From CAVVUC01 sp963751395 (lineage in GTDB: Bacteria > Verrucomicrobiota > Verrucomicrobiia > Chthoniobacterales > Chthoniobacteraceae): DNA of 64,000 nt. Position 1 is the stretch's first letter. The number at the start of each line of letters is the position of its first letter. The notes below the pieces were generated by a model. It was not told the DNA's origin. It saw only the letters and a program-made list of their open reading frames with translations, and did no database searches. Both the position numbers and the translations under genes were made by a program. Of this stretch, positions 47,180 through 58,300 are shown piece after piece. Where the stretch lies: the NCBI GenBank assembly GCA_963751395.1, contig CAVVUC010000001.1, positions 434,001-498,000 on the forward strand, given 5' to 3'.

Positions 47180-49228
47180 TTACATCCGCCTCACAACCAG
47201 CCGGGCGAAGCGCATTGAGGCGTCTGAACCGGGCGGCGTTTTAGGACGGAGAAAAACGGTTTCGGTGCCGTTGCCGTTGTCGTTCCGGGAAACAAGTTCG
47301 ACGAGATCGCTGCCTGACAGCCAGTTCGTCGTCGTGAGATCACCGCACAACTCAACGGTGTAAGTGAGACCGTCCACGGTGTAATCAAATCCAACGGAGC
47401 CAGTGCCGCCGGTGCGCTGGACGAACCGGACCAGCAACACTCCGCCCACCATCACGAATCGGGGCATTGCAACCACGGGGTTGGACGCCGGTTCGCAGCC
47501 CACGGCAAAGGCGACGCCGTTCGAGACACCGGTGTTGTTGAAATCGCCGCTCCACGTTTTGCCCGAAGCGGTGACGCCGAAGACGCGCCGCTCCCACCAG
47601 TCTGGCAGGCCATTGCCATCCGTGTCTGTGGTATCCTGGATCGCAGTCGCGACGGCGGCGGTTGGTGAGTAGTTGATGGTCAGCATCACGCCTGTGTCGG
47701 TGGTCGGCGGCAGTGTGATCTGGCTGAAAGTTCCGGTGAGCGCCGACGCAGTGAGGATCGGGCAGGTCCATCCGCGGACTGGGGTAAACCCGGGAGGGTA
47801 GGTAACGGCAAGCCCTCCAGCCAAAGTCGCGGTGCCGGTGACGTCAAGGGTGCCTGTCGCACCAACAACGCGTTCGAGAAGGGCGCCGGCTGATTGCGTG
47901 AAGTTGCCATGGATCGCAGGCGTGCCGGCGAGTGCATTGACCGCCAGCGTGCCTCCTGATTGGTAAAGGCTCATCGGGGTCTGGGCATTGCCAAATTGAT
48001 GAAAGCTCAAGCGTCCTCCCGTGAATGTGAAGTTGACCGTCCCGAAACCGGCGAGAATCTGCGAGGCGGAAAGAGTTCCGCCGGAAAGCGCATAGCGGCC
48101 AAAGCTGCCCGGCTGCTCCGCGAGGACGACATTGCCGTCCACCTGTAGTGTTCCACCGCGGTGCTCGACAAATCCTCTGCCCTCTTTTCCCAGCACCATG
48201 TTGCCGGTTACCTGCAAGGAACCACCCGCATACAAATAAAGGCGGCCCTGGCCTGGCATCGGATAAGTATCGTCGCGGACACCGAGGTAGAGATTGCCCG
48301 TTTGTCCCACGGCGGAATCAACCTTAACCGATGGGGAGGACTGACCCCCGGCACCTGAAATCAGCGTGCCCTGGAGAGCGGAGGTTGTGTCACTCGCATA
48401 CTGGCTCCAATCCTTTGCCCAATAGAAACGGTTCGGACCATACCCATAGAGATCGACAGCCCAAGGATCCTGAAACACAGCCGCCTCGGCGACACTTTGG
48501 AGATAGGCGGCGTCGGCGACATTCGCGGTGTAGCTATTGCCAGCAGGGCTTCGCCCGAACATCGTGGCGTAATGCACGCAGGCCATCAGGTAGGATCCCG
48601 CAAGCGAGGGGTGGCCGTCAGGCGAGTAGAGGTTAATGTCCGACCGTGTCAATCGCACCGTCTGCCAGGCAAGCCCCGCCGGCGAGATCGCTATTTTGTA
48701 AAGGCTCGCCTCGAGAGCATAATTGTAACGGATAAAGGCTGTCTGCTGCCTGAATTGAACCAGACCCTCATCCGATGGCCCGAAGTCCCAACTCGGCGTG
48801 TTAAAGAACATGCTCCGCGCACCTGCACCGAAGGCCTGGCCATTCAGGATCTGCACCGCCCAGTCCTGTTCGATGACGTTGCCAGTGCTGTATTGCTGCA
48901 ACAGGACGAGGTCGTAGTTGCCTGAACTGACCGCACCGAGCGAATTGGTGGCGTGTTGTGCCAAATCCCATCCGGCATTCGCAACCTGTCCGTGGGTGAA
49001 GAAATCGCCAGCACTGTTGGCAAGGTTCTGGACCAGGCCGGGCATATCATTGGTGTAGGTCAGGCTGTTGCCCAAAAAGAGCACGCGCAAAGGCGACGAG
49101 GGCGGTGCGGCAACCGCGGGCGCGCCAGGCCACAAGAGACAAAACAGCGCCATCGCTGCGGCATGTCGAAGCGAAGACTTCTTCAAGTGCGGCGATATGC
49201 AGAATTGGGTGAAATTAGGCGAGTTCAT
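47180..49228 (-). CDS. secreted SGNH-hydrolase fused to autotransporter-like repeats and a C-terminal tail
   Basis: 682 aa. A signal peptide (AAMALFCLLWPGAPAVAA) precedes an SGNH/GDSL-like hydrolase domain: LFLGNSLTYTNDMP holds the catalytic Ser and DGHPSLAGSYLMA the Asp/His. Residues ~310-480 show GGTL-type repeats (YAGGSLQVTGNMVLG, RGGTLQVDGNVVL, SGGTLSASQIL) as in passenger domains. The last part (DTDGNGLPDWWERRVFG and MRFARLVVRRM) resembles the C-terminal tail of the 13-kb HAF protein. Exported; perhaps a carbohydrate esterase, unproven. The stop lies just past the exon repeat. Confidence 0.75.
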   Translation of the reverse strand: MNSPNFTQFCISPHLKKSSLRHAAAMALFCLLWPGAPAVAAPPSSPLRVLFLGNSLTYTNDMPGLVQNLANSAGDFFTHGQVANAGWDLAQHATNSLGAVSSGNYDLVLLQQYSTGNVIEQDWAVQILNGQAFGAGARSMFFNTPSWDFGPSDEGLVQFRQQTAFIRYNYALEASLYKIAISPAGLAWQTVRLTRSDINLYSPDGHPSLAGSYLMACVHYATMFGRSPAGNSYTANVADAAYLQSVAEAAVFQDPWAVDLYGYGPNRFYWAKDWSQYASDTTSALQGTLISGAGGQSSPSVKVDSAVGQTGNLYLGVRDDTYPMPGQGRLYLYAGGSLQVTGNMVLGKEGRGFVEHRGGTLQVDGNVVLAEQPGSFGRYALSGGTLSASQILAGFGTVNFTFTGGRLSFHQFGNAQTPMSLYQSGGTLAVNALAGTPAIHGNFTQSAGALLERVVGATGTLDVTGTATLAGGLAVTYPPGFTPVRGWTCPILTASALTGTFSQITLPPTTDTGVMLTINYSPTAAVATAIQDTTDTDGNGLPDWWERRVFGVTASGKTWSGDFNNTGVSNGVAFAVGCEPASNPVVAMPRFVMVGGVLLVRFVQRTGGTGSVGFDYTVDGLTYTVELCGDLTTTNWLSGSDLVELVSRNDNGNGTETVFLRPKTPPGSDASMRFARLVVRRM

Positions 49229-49350
49229 ATCTCGGTTCAACCGACCTGAGCCGGACTGATACACAAACCGGGCCGAAATGTCGAGCGGCAGTAGGAGCAG
49301 ATGCGCTTGCTCTGGTCCTGGCAAGCGGCTTTGGAGGCGAGGTCGGCTGT

Positions 49351-52300
49351 CTAAGGGATGGCAGCCGGTTGTCGTTCATGCTTCCGATCGGACGTGGAAA
49401 TGAGCCCGGCGATTTTTGAGGCGAGAGTCCGCACGTGGGGCTCATGGAGCATGGTCGTGTGGTTCCCAGGGACGGGGACAATCTCGACGCGACGGGTAAA
49501 AGCGAGGTCTGCTCCCAGGCTCGGATCGTTGGCGCAGCCGATGGCGGCGGTCGAGAGAAACAAAGTCCCATGACAGGGAATGGGCTGCGGACGGTATCTC
49601 CGCTGGGCGCGGCGGTAGATTTTGCGGACGATGTCCACATGGGCGAACCGGGTCGCCTGATCTTCATCCACGGGCATCGTTCGGGCGGGCTCGCCCTGGG
49701 GCGTGAGTCCGGGCGCAGGACGCCGCCATTTCATTTTGAGTTTGCTCCAAAAATACCGCGCCCCAAACCGGCTCGTGAGTTCGAGATTTCGCAGCACCCA
49801 AAGCTTGTAGGCCCGCATTTTGAAATGCCAGCCCAGCGCCTCCGGGTTCACGCTTGTGTCGAAGAGAAACACCGATTCCACCTGCCTGCCGCGAGCCAGC
49901 AATGTGCGCGCAACCTCGATGGCGAGCAGGCCTTCAAAACAGTATCCTGCCACCAGGTACGGCCCGCCGGGATCGCGTTCGAGAATCTGCTCCGCGTGCC
50001 GCGCAGCCAGATCCTCGACACTCGGCAAACCCTCCAGCCGACCGGATGCCATCGCATCGATCAGAGTCTTCGAGACGGGCACAACGCTGGCGAATGACGG
50101 CACCTCATTTCCGACCAGAGGCGCGAGATGCATGAGATCCATTCCAAATTCGCCGATGATAAAGACCAGCTTGCGCTCCGCGGACCCGGATTGCAGTTGA
50201 ATGAAGACGCCGGTTTCGACTTCCGAACCCGTGGGAAGCACCCGGGCGAGTTTCTCGATGGTGGGATGCAGGAAGAGCATCGCGATCGGGACATTCACGC
50301 CGAGCATCCGGCGGAGGTCGCTGACGATTTTTGCGGCGAGGAGCGAGTGACCGCCGAGATCGAAGAAGTTGTCGCGCACGCCGATCGGGCCGGTCCCGAG
50401 CGCGTCCTGCCAGATCTGGACGAGTTGAAACTCGAGGTTTGTTCGCGGCGAAGAAAGCTCCCGTGGTTCGTTCTGCTCGGCGATCGGCACGGACGCGAGA
50501 GCCTGTCGGTCCGCCTTGCCGGAGGACGTGAGCGGCATGCTCTCCATGAAGACAAATCTGCCGGGGATCATCGGATCGGGCAAAGTCTCGCGCAGATGCT
50601 CGCGCAGTGTCGCAGCCGGGAGTGTCGCACCGGTGTCTGCCGCGATGAACGCCACGAGCATGATTTCGCCCGAGGAATTCTCGCGGCTCACGACGGCGGC
50701 GCGCTGCACGAGCGGATGCGACGCGAGCGCGGCTTCAATCTCCGCCGGCTCGATGCGGAAGCCGCGCACCTTCAACTGCTCATCCATCCGCCCGAGGAAC
50801 TCGATGTTTCCATCGGCAAGAAAGCGTGCGCGGTCGCCAGTGCGGTAAAGGCGGGCATCGGGCGCGTCGGTGAAACGATCCGGCACAAATCGCTCCGCGG
50901 TGAGTTCCGGGCGGCCGGGGTAACCCCGCCCGACGCCGCTTCCGCCGATGTGAATCTCGCCGGACACGCCGGGCACCACCGGCTCGCCGCGATGATCGAG
51001 AATGTAGATGCGCGTGTTGGCGAGCGGCCGCCCGAGCGGCAACGTGCCCGACGCGCACTCTGGAGGCGGGCCGTCCACGCGCCACGCGAGCACGCCCACG
51101 GTGGTTTCGGTCGGGCCGTAATGATTGAAGATTGCGCAGTCGGGCGCGAGGCTCTGCAAGCGCTCCACCCACTCACTGCGCGCGGGTTCGCCGCCGAGGA
51201 TCAAACAGCGCCGGGGCATCACGCGCTCCGGATGCGGCCCGCTTTGCAGAGCGGCGAGATGTGAGGGCACGATCTTGAGGCAGTCGATGGGATGCCGGCT
51301 GAAATAGTCCGCAAACGCGACCGGATCGGCGATGCGCTCACCCGCGATGACGTGCAGGCTGCCGCCGGTGCAGAGCGCGGGGAAGATCACCGTGTTGCCC
51401 AGGTCGGCTGACAGCGCGGATGCGGTGGCGAAGCTCCAGCCCGCGCCGAACTTCACGCGCTCGATGATGCCGGAAACGTAATTGACGATGTTACGATGCT
51501 CGATGGCGACGGGCTTGGGTCCGCCCGTCGATCCCGAGGTGTAGATGACGTAGGCGAGATTGGCAGGCGCCGCGCCGGGCCCGCGCCGGGCATCAGGCAC
51601 AACGTCGCGCGCCAAGGCGTCCTGGATGCAAACGGCTTCACAGCGCAGTTCGGGCAGACGTTCGAGCACGTCGCGCTGCGTGAGCAGCACCGCGGCGTTG
51701 CAGTCCTCGATCAGCAGCTTCAAACGCGCGGCGGGAAATGCGGGATCGAGCGGCACATACGCGCCGCCTGCTTTCAAAATGCCGAGCAGGCCGACGATCA
51801 TTTCCAGCGATCGCTCGATGCACAAGCCCACGAGCACTTCCGGTCCGACGCCGCGCGTCTGGAGGAAGGTCGCGACCCGGTCGGCGCGGGAGTTGAGTTC
51901 GCGGTAAGTGAGGCTCTCCTCTTCAAAGACGAGGGCCACGGCTTCGGGAGTCCGCTCCGCCTGCGCCTCGAAAAGCTCGTGGATGCAGCGCTCGGACGGT
52001 TCCACCGGCTCGCTCCGGTTCCACTCCACGAGAACGCGCTCGCGCTCGGCGTCGCTCATCACGGGCAGCGCGCCGATGCGCCCGGAGGGATTCGCCACGA
52101 TGGCTTCGAGCAGAATGCGCAGGCGGTCGAGCAGCCGCGCAATCGTCTCGCGATCAAACAAATCGGTGCTGTATTCCGCCTTCACCTTCAGTCCATCGCC
52201 CGTCTCGATCAGCGTCACCGAAAGATCGAATTTCGCCGTGCCCGAAGAAACCACATCGAGCGCCACGCACAGCGCGCCCTCGGGCTGCGAAGGCGGCAGA

Positions 52301-55300
52301 TTCTTCAGCGCAAAGAGCACCTGACAGATCGGGCTATAGCTCAGGTTTCGCGCGGGCTTGAGTTCCTCGACGAGCTTTTCAAACGGCAAATCCTGATGCG
52401 CGTAAGCGCCAAGCGTGACCTCGCGCACGCGGGACAGCAGCTCGCGGAAAGTGGGATTGCCCGAGAGGTCGCAGCGCAGAGCAAGGAGGTTCACGAAAAA
52501 ACCAATCAGCCCTTCAATCTCCGTGCGATGCCGCCCCCCGCTGGGCGAACCGACCACGATGTCGTCGCGTCCGCTCAAACGGCTCAGCAACAGATGGAAC
52601 GCCGCGAGGGTGGTCATGAACAAACTCACGCCCTCCTCGATGCTCAACGCGCGCAGTCCGTCGGCGAGCTGCTTGGAAAAGCGGGCCGTCTCCACCGCCC
52701 CGCGATGGCTTTGCTCAGTGGGGCGCGGCCGATCCGCGGGCAATTCGAGCAACGGCGGCGCGTCGGCAAGCTGCCGCCGCCAGTAACTCAACTGCTGTTC
52801 GAGGCGGGGGCCGCACAACCATTTCCTTTGCCACACCGCAAAGTCCGCATACTGGACCGCCGGCTCTGGCAGAGGTGACGGCTTTCCCGCCGAGAACGCC
52901 GGGTAAAGCGCGTTGAGTTCGTCCATCAGCACGCCTGCGGACCACTCATCCATGGCGATGTGATGCGCGTTCACGAAGAGCAGATGCGCATCGGGTGCGA
53001 GGTGGAAAAGTTGTGCGCGGAACAGCCGGTCCCGCGAGAGATTGAAAGGACGCCTGGCCTCATCCTCGCAGCGGCGCGCCGCTTCCGACTCGCGAACCGG
53101 CCCGGGCAGCGCGCTGAGGTCGTGGCACGGCAGCTCCATCGGTTCCACGTCCGCGATCGTTTGCGCAGGCCCGCCGTCGATGGAGTCGAAGCGGGTGCGC
53201 AGCGATTCGTGACGGCGCACGATCTCATCCAGGCAGCGCCGCAGGACCGACGCATCGAGCGGGCCGTCGAGTCGCAACGTCATCGCAACATTGTACAACG
53301 CGCTGTCCGGCTTGAGCTGATCGAGAAACCAGAGCCGTTCCTGTGCGAACGAAAGAGGCAGCGGGCCTTCGCGCGGCACGGGGATCAATGGCGGCGCGCC
53401 GGAATCCGCGGCGGCCATGCCGTCGATCCACTTCGCCAGAGCGCGCACGGTTTGATTTTCAAATATGCAGCGCAGCGGCACCTCGATTTTCAGTTCATCG
53501 CGCACACGCGAGACGAGCTGTCCGGCGAGCAGCGAGTGTCCTCCGAGCGCGAAGAAATTGTCGTTCATTCCCAAGCGTTCGACGCGCAAAACCGCGTTCC
53601 AGATTTTCGCGAGACGGTCCTCGGTCGGCGACGCCGGCGGTGCGTAGTCCTCGCCGGCACGCTGCGCCGCCGGATCGGGCGCGGGCAGGGCGTTGCGGTC
53701 GATCTTTCCGGCTGGCGTGAGCGGCAGCGCCGGGAGCAGCGTGAATGTTGAGGGCACGAAATGCTCCGGCAGCTTTTCTCTGAGGAACGCCTGCAACTCG
53801 GATGTGGTCGGTGAACCGCCTCCATTCGCAACGACGTAGGCTGCCAGGCGGTGGTCGCCAGGCGCGGCCTCGCGCGCGATCACTGCGGCTTCGCGAACGG
53901 CAGGGTGCTGCCTCAGCGCGGCCTCGATTTCGCCCGGCTCGATGCGGAACCCGCGAATCTTCACCTGCTGATCGGCGCGACCTCGGAATTCGAGAGTGCC
54001 ATCCGCGCGCTGTCGGACGAGATCGCCGGTGCGGTAAAGGCGCGCCTCCGGCTCGTTGTGAAACGGGCTGGCGACGAATCGCCCGACGGTGAGTTCGGGA
54101 CGATTCAGATAGCCGCGCGCGACGCCCTCGCCGCCGATGAAAAGCTCGCCGACGACACCAAGCGGCACCGGCGCAAGGTCGCCATCAAGCACGTAAACCT
54201 GCGTGTTCGCGATCGGTCTGCCGATGGACGGCGCGCCCTCTCCCGCGCGGCACTCGGCCATTGTCGCCCAGATCGTCGTCTCGGTCGGGCCGTAGAGATT
54301 GAAAAACCGCCGGCCCGGAGCCCACTGCGCGACCAGCCTTTCGCTGCACGCTTCGCCCGCAACGGTGATGACGCGCAGCTCCGGCAGCTCCGCGAAAGGC
54401 ATCGCCGCGAGCGCGGACGGCGTCAGTGTGACGATGCTCACGGAGTGCTCGCGCAAAAAGCGGATGAGTCCAGGCCCCGGCATCAGGTCTTCCTGACAGC
54501 CCACGCACAATGCCGCGCCGTGGCTGAGGGCCATCACGATTTCAAAAATGGACGCGTCGAAACTGATCGAGGCGAACTGCAACACGCGGTCGCCGGGAGC
54601 AGGCCGGAAGGCTTTCGTCTGCGCTTCCGCGACGTTGCACAGGCCGCGGTGCGGCACGAGCACGCCCTTCGGCTGTCCTGTGGAACCTGAAGTAAAAATG
54701 ACATACGCGAGATGATTCGACTCGACGTGGGTTGCGGGGCTTTCCGCCGGCTCGCTTGCGATCTCCTCCGCATCGAAGCACACGAGTTGCGCCGCGCTTT
54801 CCGGCAGCGATGCAACCAGCGATTGCTGCGTAAGGATGATCGGCAATCCGGAGTCCGCGATCATGAACCTGAGCCGCTCCGCCGGGTAGGAGGGATCGAG
54901 CGGGACGTAAGCGCCGCCAGCCTTGAGGATTCCCAGCAGGCCGACGATCATCTCCAGCGAGCGCTCCATGCAGAGTCCGACGAGAACCTCTGGCCCGACA
55001 CCCCGTTTGCTCAAATAGCGGGCGACGCGGTTGGCCTGCTCGTCGAGCTCGCGGTAGGTGAGTCGCTGGTTCTCAAAAATCAGCGCCACCGCCTCCGGCG
55101 TGCGCCCGGCCTGCGCCTCGAACAACTGATGGACACATTTGTCTCGCGGATACTCCTGCTCCGTCCGGTTCCACTCGACCAGCAAGCGCTCCTTCTCCGC
55201 CTCGCTCATCAGCGGCAGCGCGCGGATGCGCGCGGCAGGATTCGCAACGATGCCCTCGAGCAGCGTGCGGAAGTGCCCGAGAAGCCGGACGATGGTCTCG

Positions 55301-58300
55301 CGCTCAAACAAATCGGTGCTGTATTCGGCCAACACATGGAGTGCGTCTTGTGTTTCGATCATCGTCACCGACAGATCGAATTTCGCCGTGCCCGTCGGCA
55401 CCCAGTCGAGCGAGAGACGCAGACCATCAGCAGGCTGGGCGACAGGCAGGTGCTGGAGCGCGAAGATCACCTGGCAAAGCGGACTGTAGCTCAGGTTGCG
55501 CTCAGGCCTGAGTTCCTCGACAAGCTTTTCAAATGGCAGATCCTGGTTGGCGTATGCGCCCAGTGTCATGTTGCGCACCTTCGCCAGCGTTTCGCGAAAT
55601 GTGGGATCGCCGGAAAGGTCGCAGCGCAGCACAAGCGTGTTGACGAAAAAGCCGATGAGATTTTCGATCTCCGCACGATTTCTGCCCGCAATTGGCGAAC
55701 CGATCACGATGTCCTGCTGCCCGCTGATGCGGCTCAAGAACGCCTGAAACGCGGCGAGCAGCAGCATGAAAAAGCTGACCCCTTCCGCCCGGCTGAGCGC
55801 CGCGAGTTTCCGGTGCAGCGACCCGGGAAAAATCATGCGCTCTTCTGCGCCGCGATGGCTCTGCACACCGGGGCGCGGATGATCCGCGGGTAGTTCCAGG
55901 AGCGCCGGCGCGCCGCCGAGCTGCTCTTTCCAGAAAGCGAGTTGATTGGCGAGCATCCCCGTTGTCAGGCAGTCACGCTGCCATACGGCGAAATCCGCAT
56001 ACTGCACCGGGAGAACCGGGAGCGGCGAGGGCCGGGCTGCTGAGAAGGCGGAATACAGGGCGCTGAATTCCGCCGCCAGCAGACTCGCCAACCAGTCATC
56101 TATGGCGATGTGATGCACATTGAGAAAGAGCACGTGCTGCTCCGAGTTCAGCCGGAAGAGCCGTGTGCGCAGGAGCGAGCCTTCGGACAAGTCAAAGGGC
56201 TGGCATGCTTCCGCCTCGCAGCCGCGCAGCACTTCGCGTTCGCGCGCCTCCCCGGCCATGTCGCTCAGGTCGCTGAATGGCACGACCACCGCTTCGAAGG
56301 CGGCGATCCTTTGCACCGGACTTCCCTCCACTTCAACGAAACAGGTCCGCAGTGATTCGTGCCGGCGCACAATCTCCCCGATGCACCTCTGGCAGGTGGC
56401 CATGTCGAACACCCCATCGAGCCGCAAAGCCATGGCCACATTGTAGATCGCGCGCTCCGGTTCGAGCCGATCCATGAACCAAAGCCGTTCCTGCGCAAAC
56501 GACAATGGCATCGCCGGCAATCGAGGCACGGGCACGATCGGCGGCAGCGGCGGCTCCAGTGCGGCCTCGTCGCGCAAGCGGTCGAGGTGCGCCGCCAACA
56601 TGCGAACGGTAGGATTTTCAAAGAACGTCCTGAGCGATGCTTCGACGTGGAAAAGATTGCGCACTCGCGAGATCGCGAGCGTCGCCAGCAACGAGTGGCC
56701 GCCCAGGTCAAAGAAGTTGTCGTCCAGACTCAACTGTCCAATGCCCAGGACCGTGCAAAAGACACCGGTCAGCATCTCCTCCGTGACGGTGTGCGGCTGT
56801 TCCGGCGCTTCTCCCGGAATGCTCCGCTCCCAGTCGGGCGGCGGGAGAGCTTTGCGGTCCAGTTTGCCATTCGGCGTGAGCGGAAACTCAGGCAGCGACA
56901 CATAAGCCGCCGGCAGCATGTGAGCCGGAAGCCTCGATTGGAGAAAGCGCCGGATGCCGGGCGCGTCGATGCTGCCGTCCTTTCCGCCGATCACGTACGC
57001 GACCAAACGAGCATCGCCGGGCGCGATCTCGCGTGAGATTACCACGGCATTGCGAATTGCCGGATACTGGCGAAGCAAGTTCTCGATCTCACCCGGCTCG
57101 ATCCGATACCCGCGAATCTTGACCTGATGATCCATGCGCCCGAGGAACTCCAGGTTTCCGCCGGGCATTCGCCGCACTGTATCGCCGGTCCGGTAGAGCC
57201 GCGCTCCCGGTTCGCTGCTGAAACGGTCCGGAATGAATCGTTCCGCTGTCAGGTCAGGGCGGTTCAGATAGCCTCGAGCCAGTCCTTCGCCACCGATGAA
57301 CAACTCACCCGGAGATCCGTCGGACACGGGCTCCATGTCGTCGGACAGCACGCGCAGAACTGTTCTGGCAATTGGCGGTCCAATCTGCACCGGCTGGTCG
57401 CGATGCACTTCGCAGACGGCAGACCAAATCGTTGTTTCCGTCGGGCCATACATGTTCCACAGCGAATCGCAGCGGTCCAAAAGTTCAGACGCGAGTTCGC
57501 CCGACCACGCCTCCCCGCCGCAAAGAATCTTGAGCCCCGGACTTCCCCGCCAGCCTGAATCGATCAGCATGCGCCATGTCGCCGGCGTCGCTTGCATCAC
57601 GGTCACGTCATTCGATTTCAACAGCGACGCAAGCTGCACCCCGTCTCCCGCCGCTTCCCTGCTCGCCATCAGCACACGGGCACCGACCATCAGCGGCAAA
57701 AACAACTCCAGCACTGCGATGTCGAACGACAGAGTGGTAACCGCGAGCAATGTATCGTCGGATTTCATTCCAGGCGCGTTCCTCATCGAAGTGAGAAAGT
57801 TCACCACTGCCCCGTGCGAAATCTGAACACCCTTTGGCCGGCCGGTGGATCCGGAGGTGTAGATGACGTAAGCGAGGTTTTCGCCGGATGCCTGGGGGAT
57901 TTCGCCTGGCCCGGGCACAATCACTGGACCTGGCGGCGCATCCACGCAGACGATTTCCGCAGCGCAATCAGGCAGGGAATCGACGAGCGCTTGCTGGGTG
58001 AGCAAGACCGGCATCTGCGTGTCCTCGATCATCCAAGCGAGACGTTCCAGCGGGTAAGCCGGGTCGAGCGGGACGTAAGCACCTCCCGCCTTGAGGACCG
58101 CGAGCATTGCGACCACCATTTCAACCAAGCGTTCCAAGCAGATGCCGACAAGCGTTTCGATTCCGACGCCGCACGAGCGCAACTGTGAGGCGAGCTGGTC
58201 GGCGCGAGCATCCAATTCCCGATAGCTCACGCGATCTTCATGGAAGACCAATGCCACGGCATCGGGTGTCCTTTTGGCCTGCTGCACGAAAATCTCGTGC

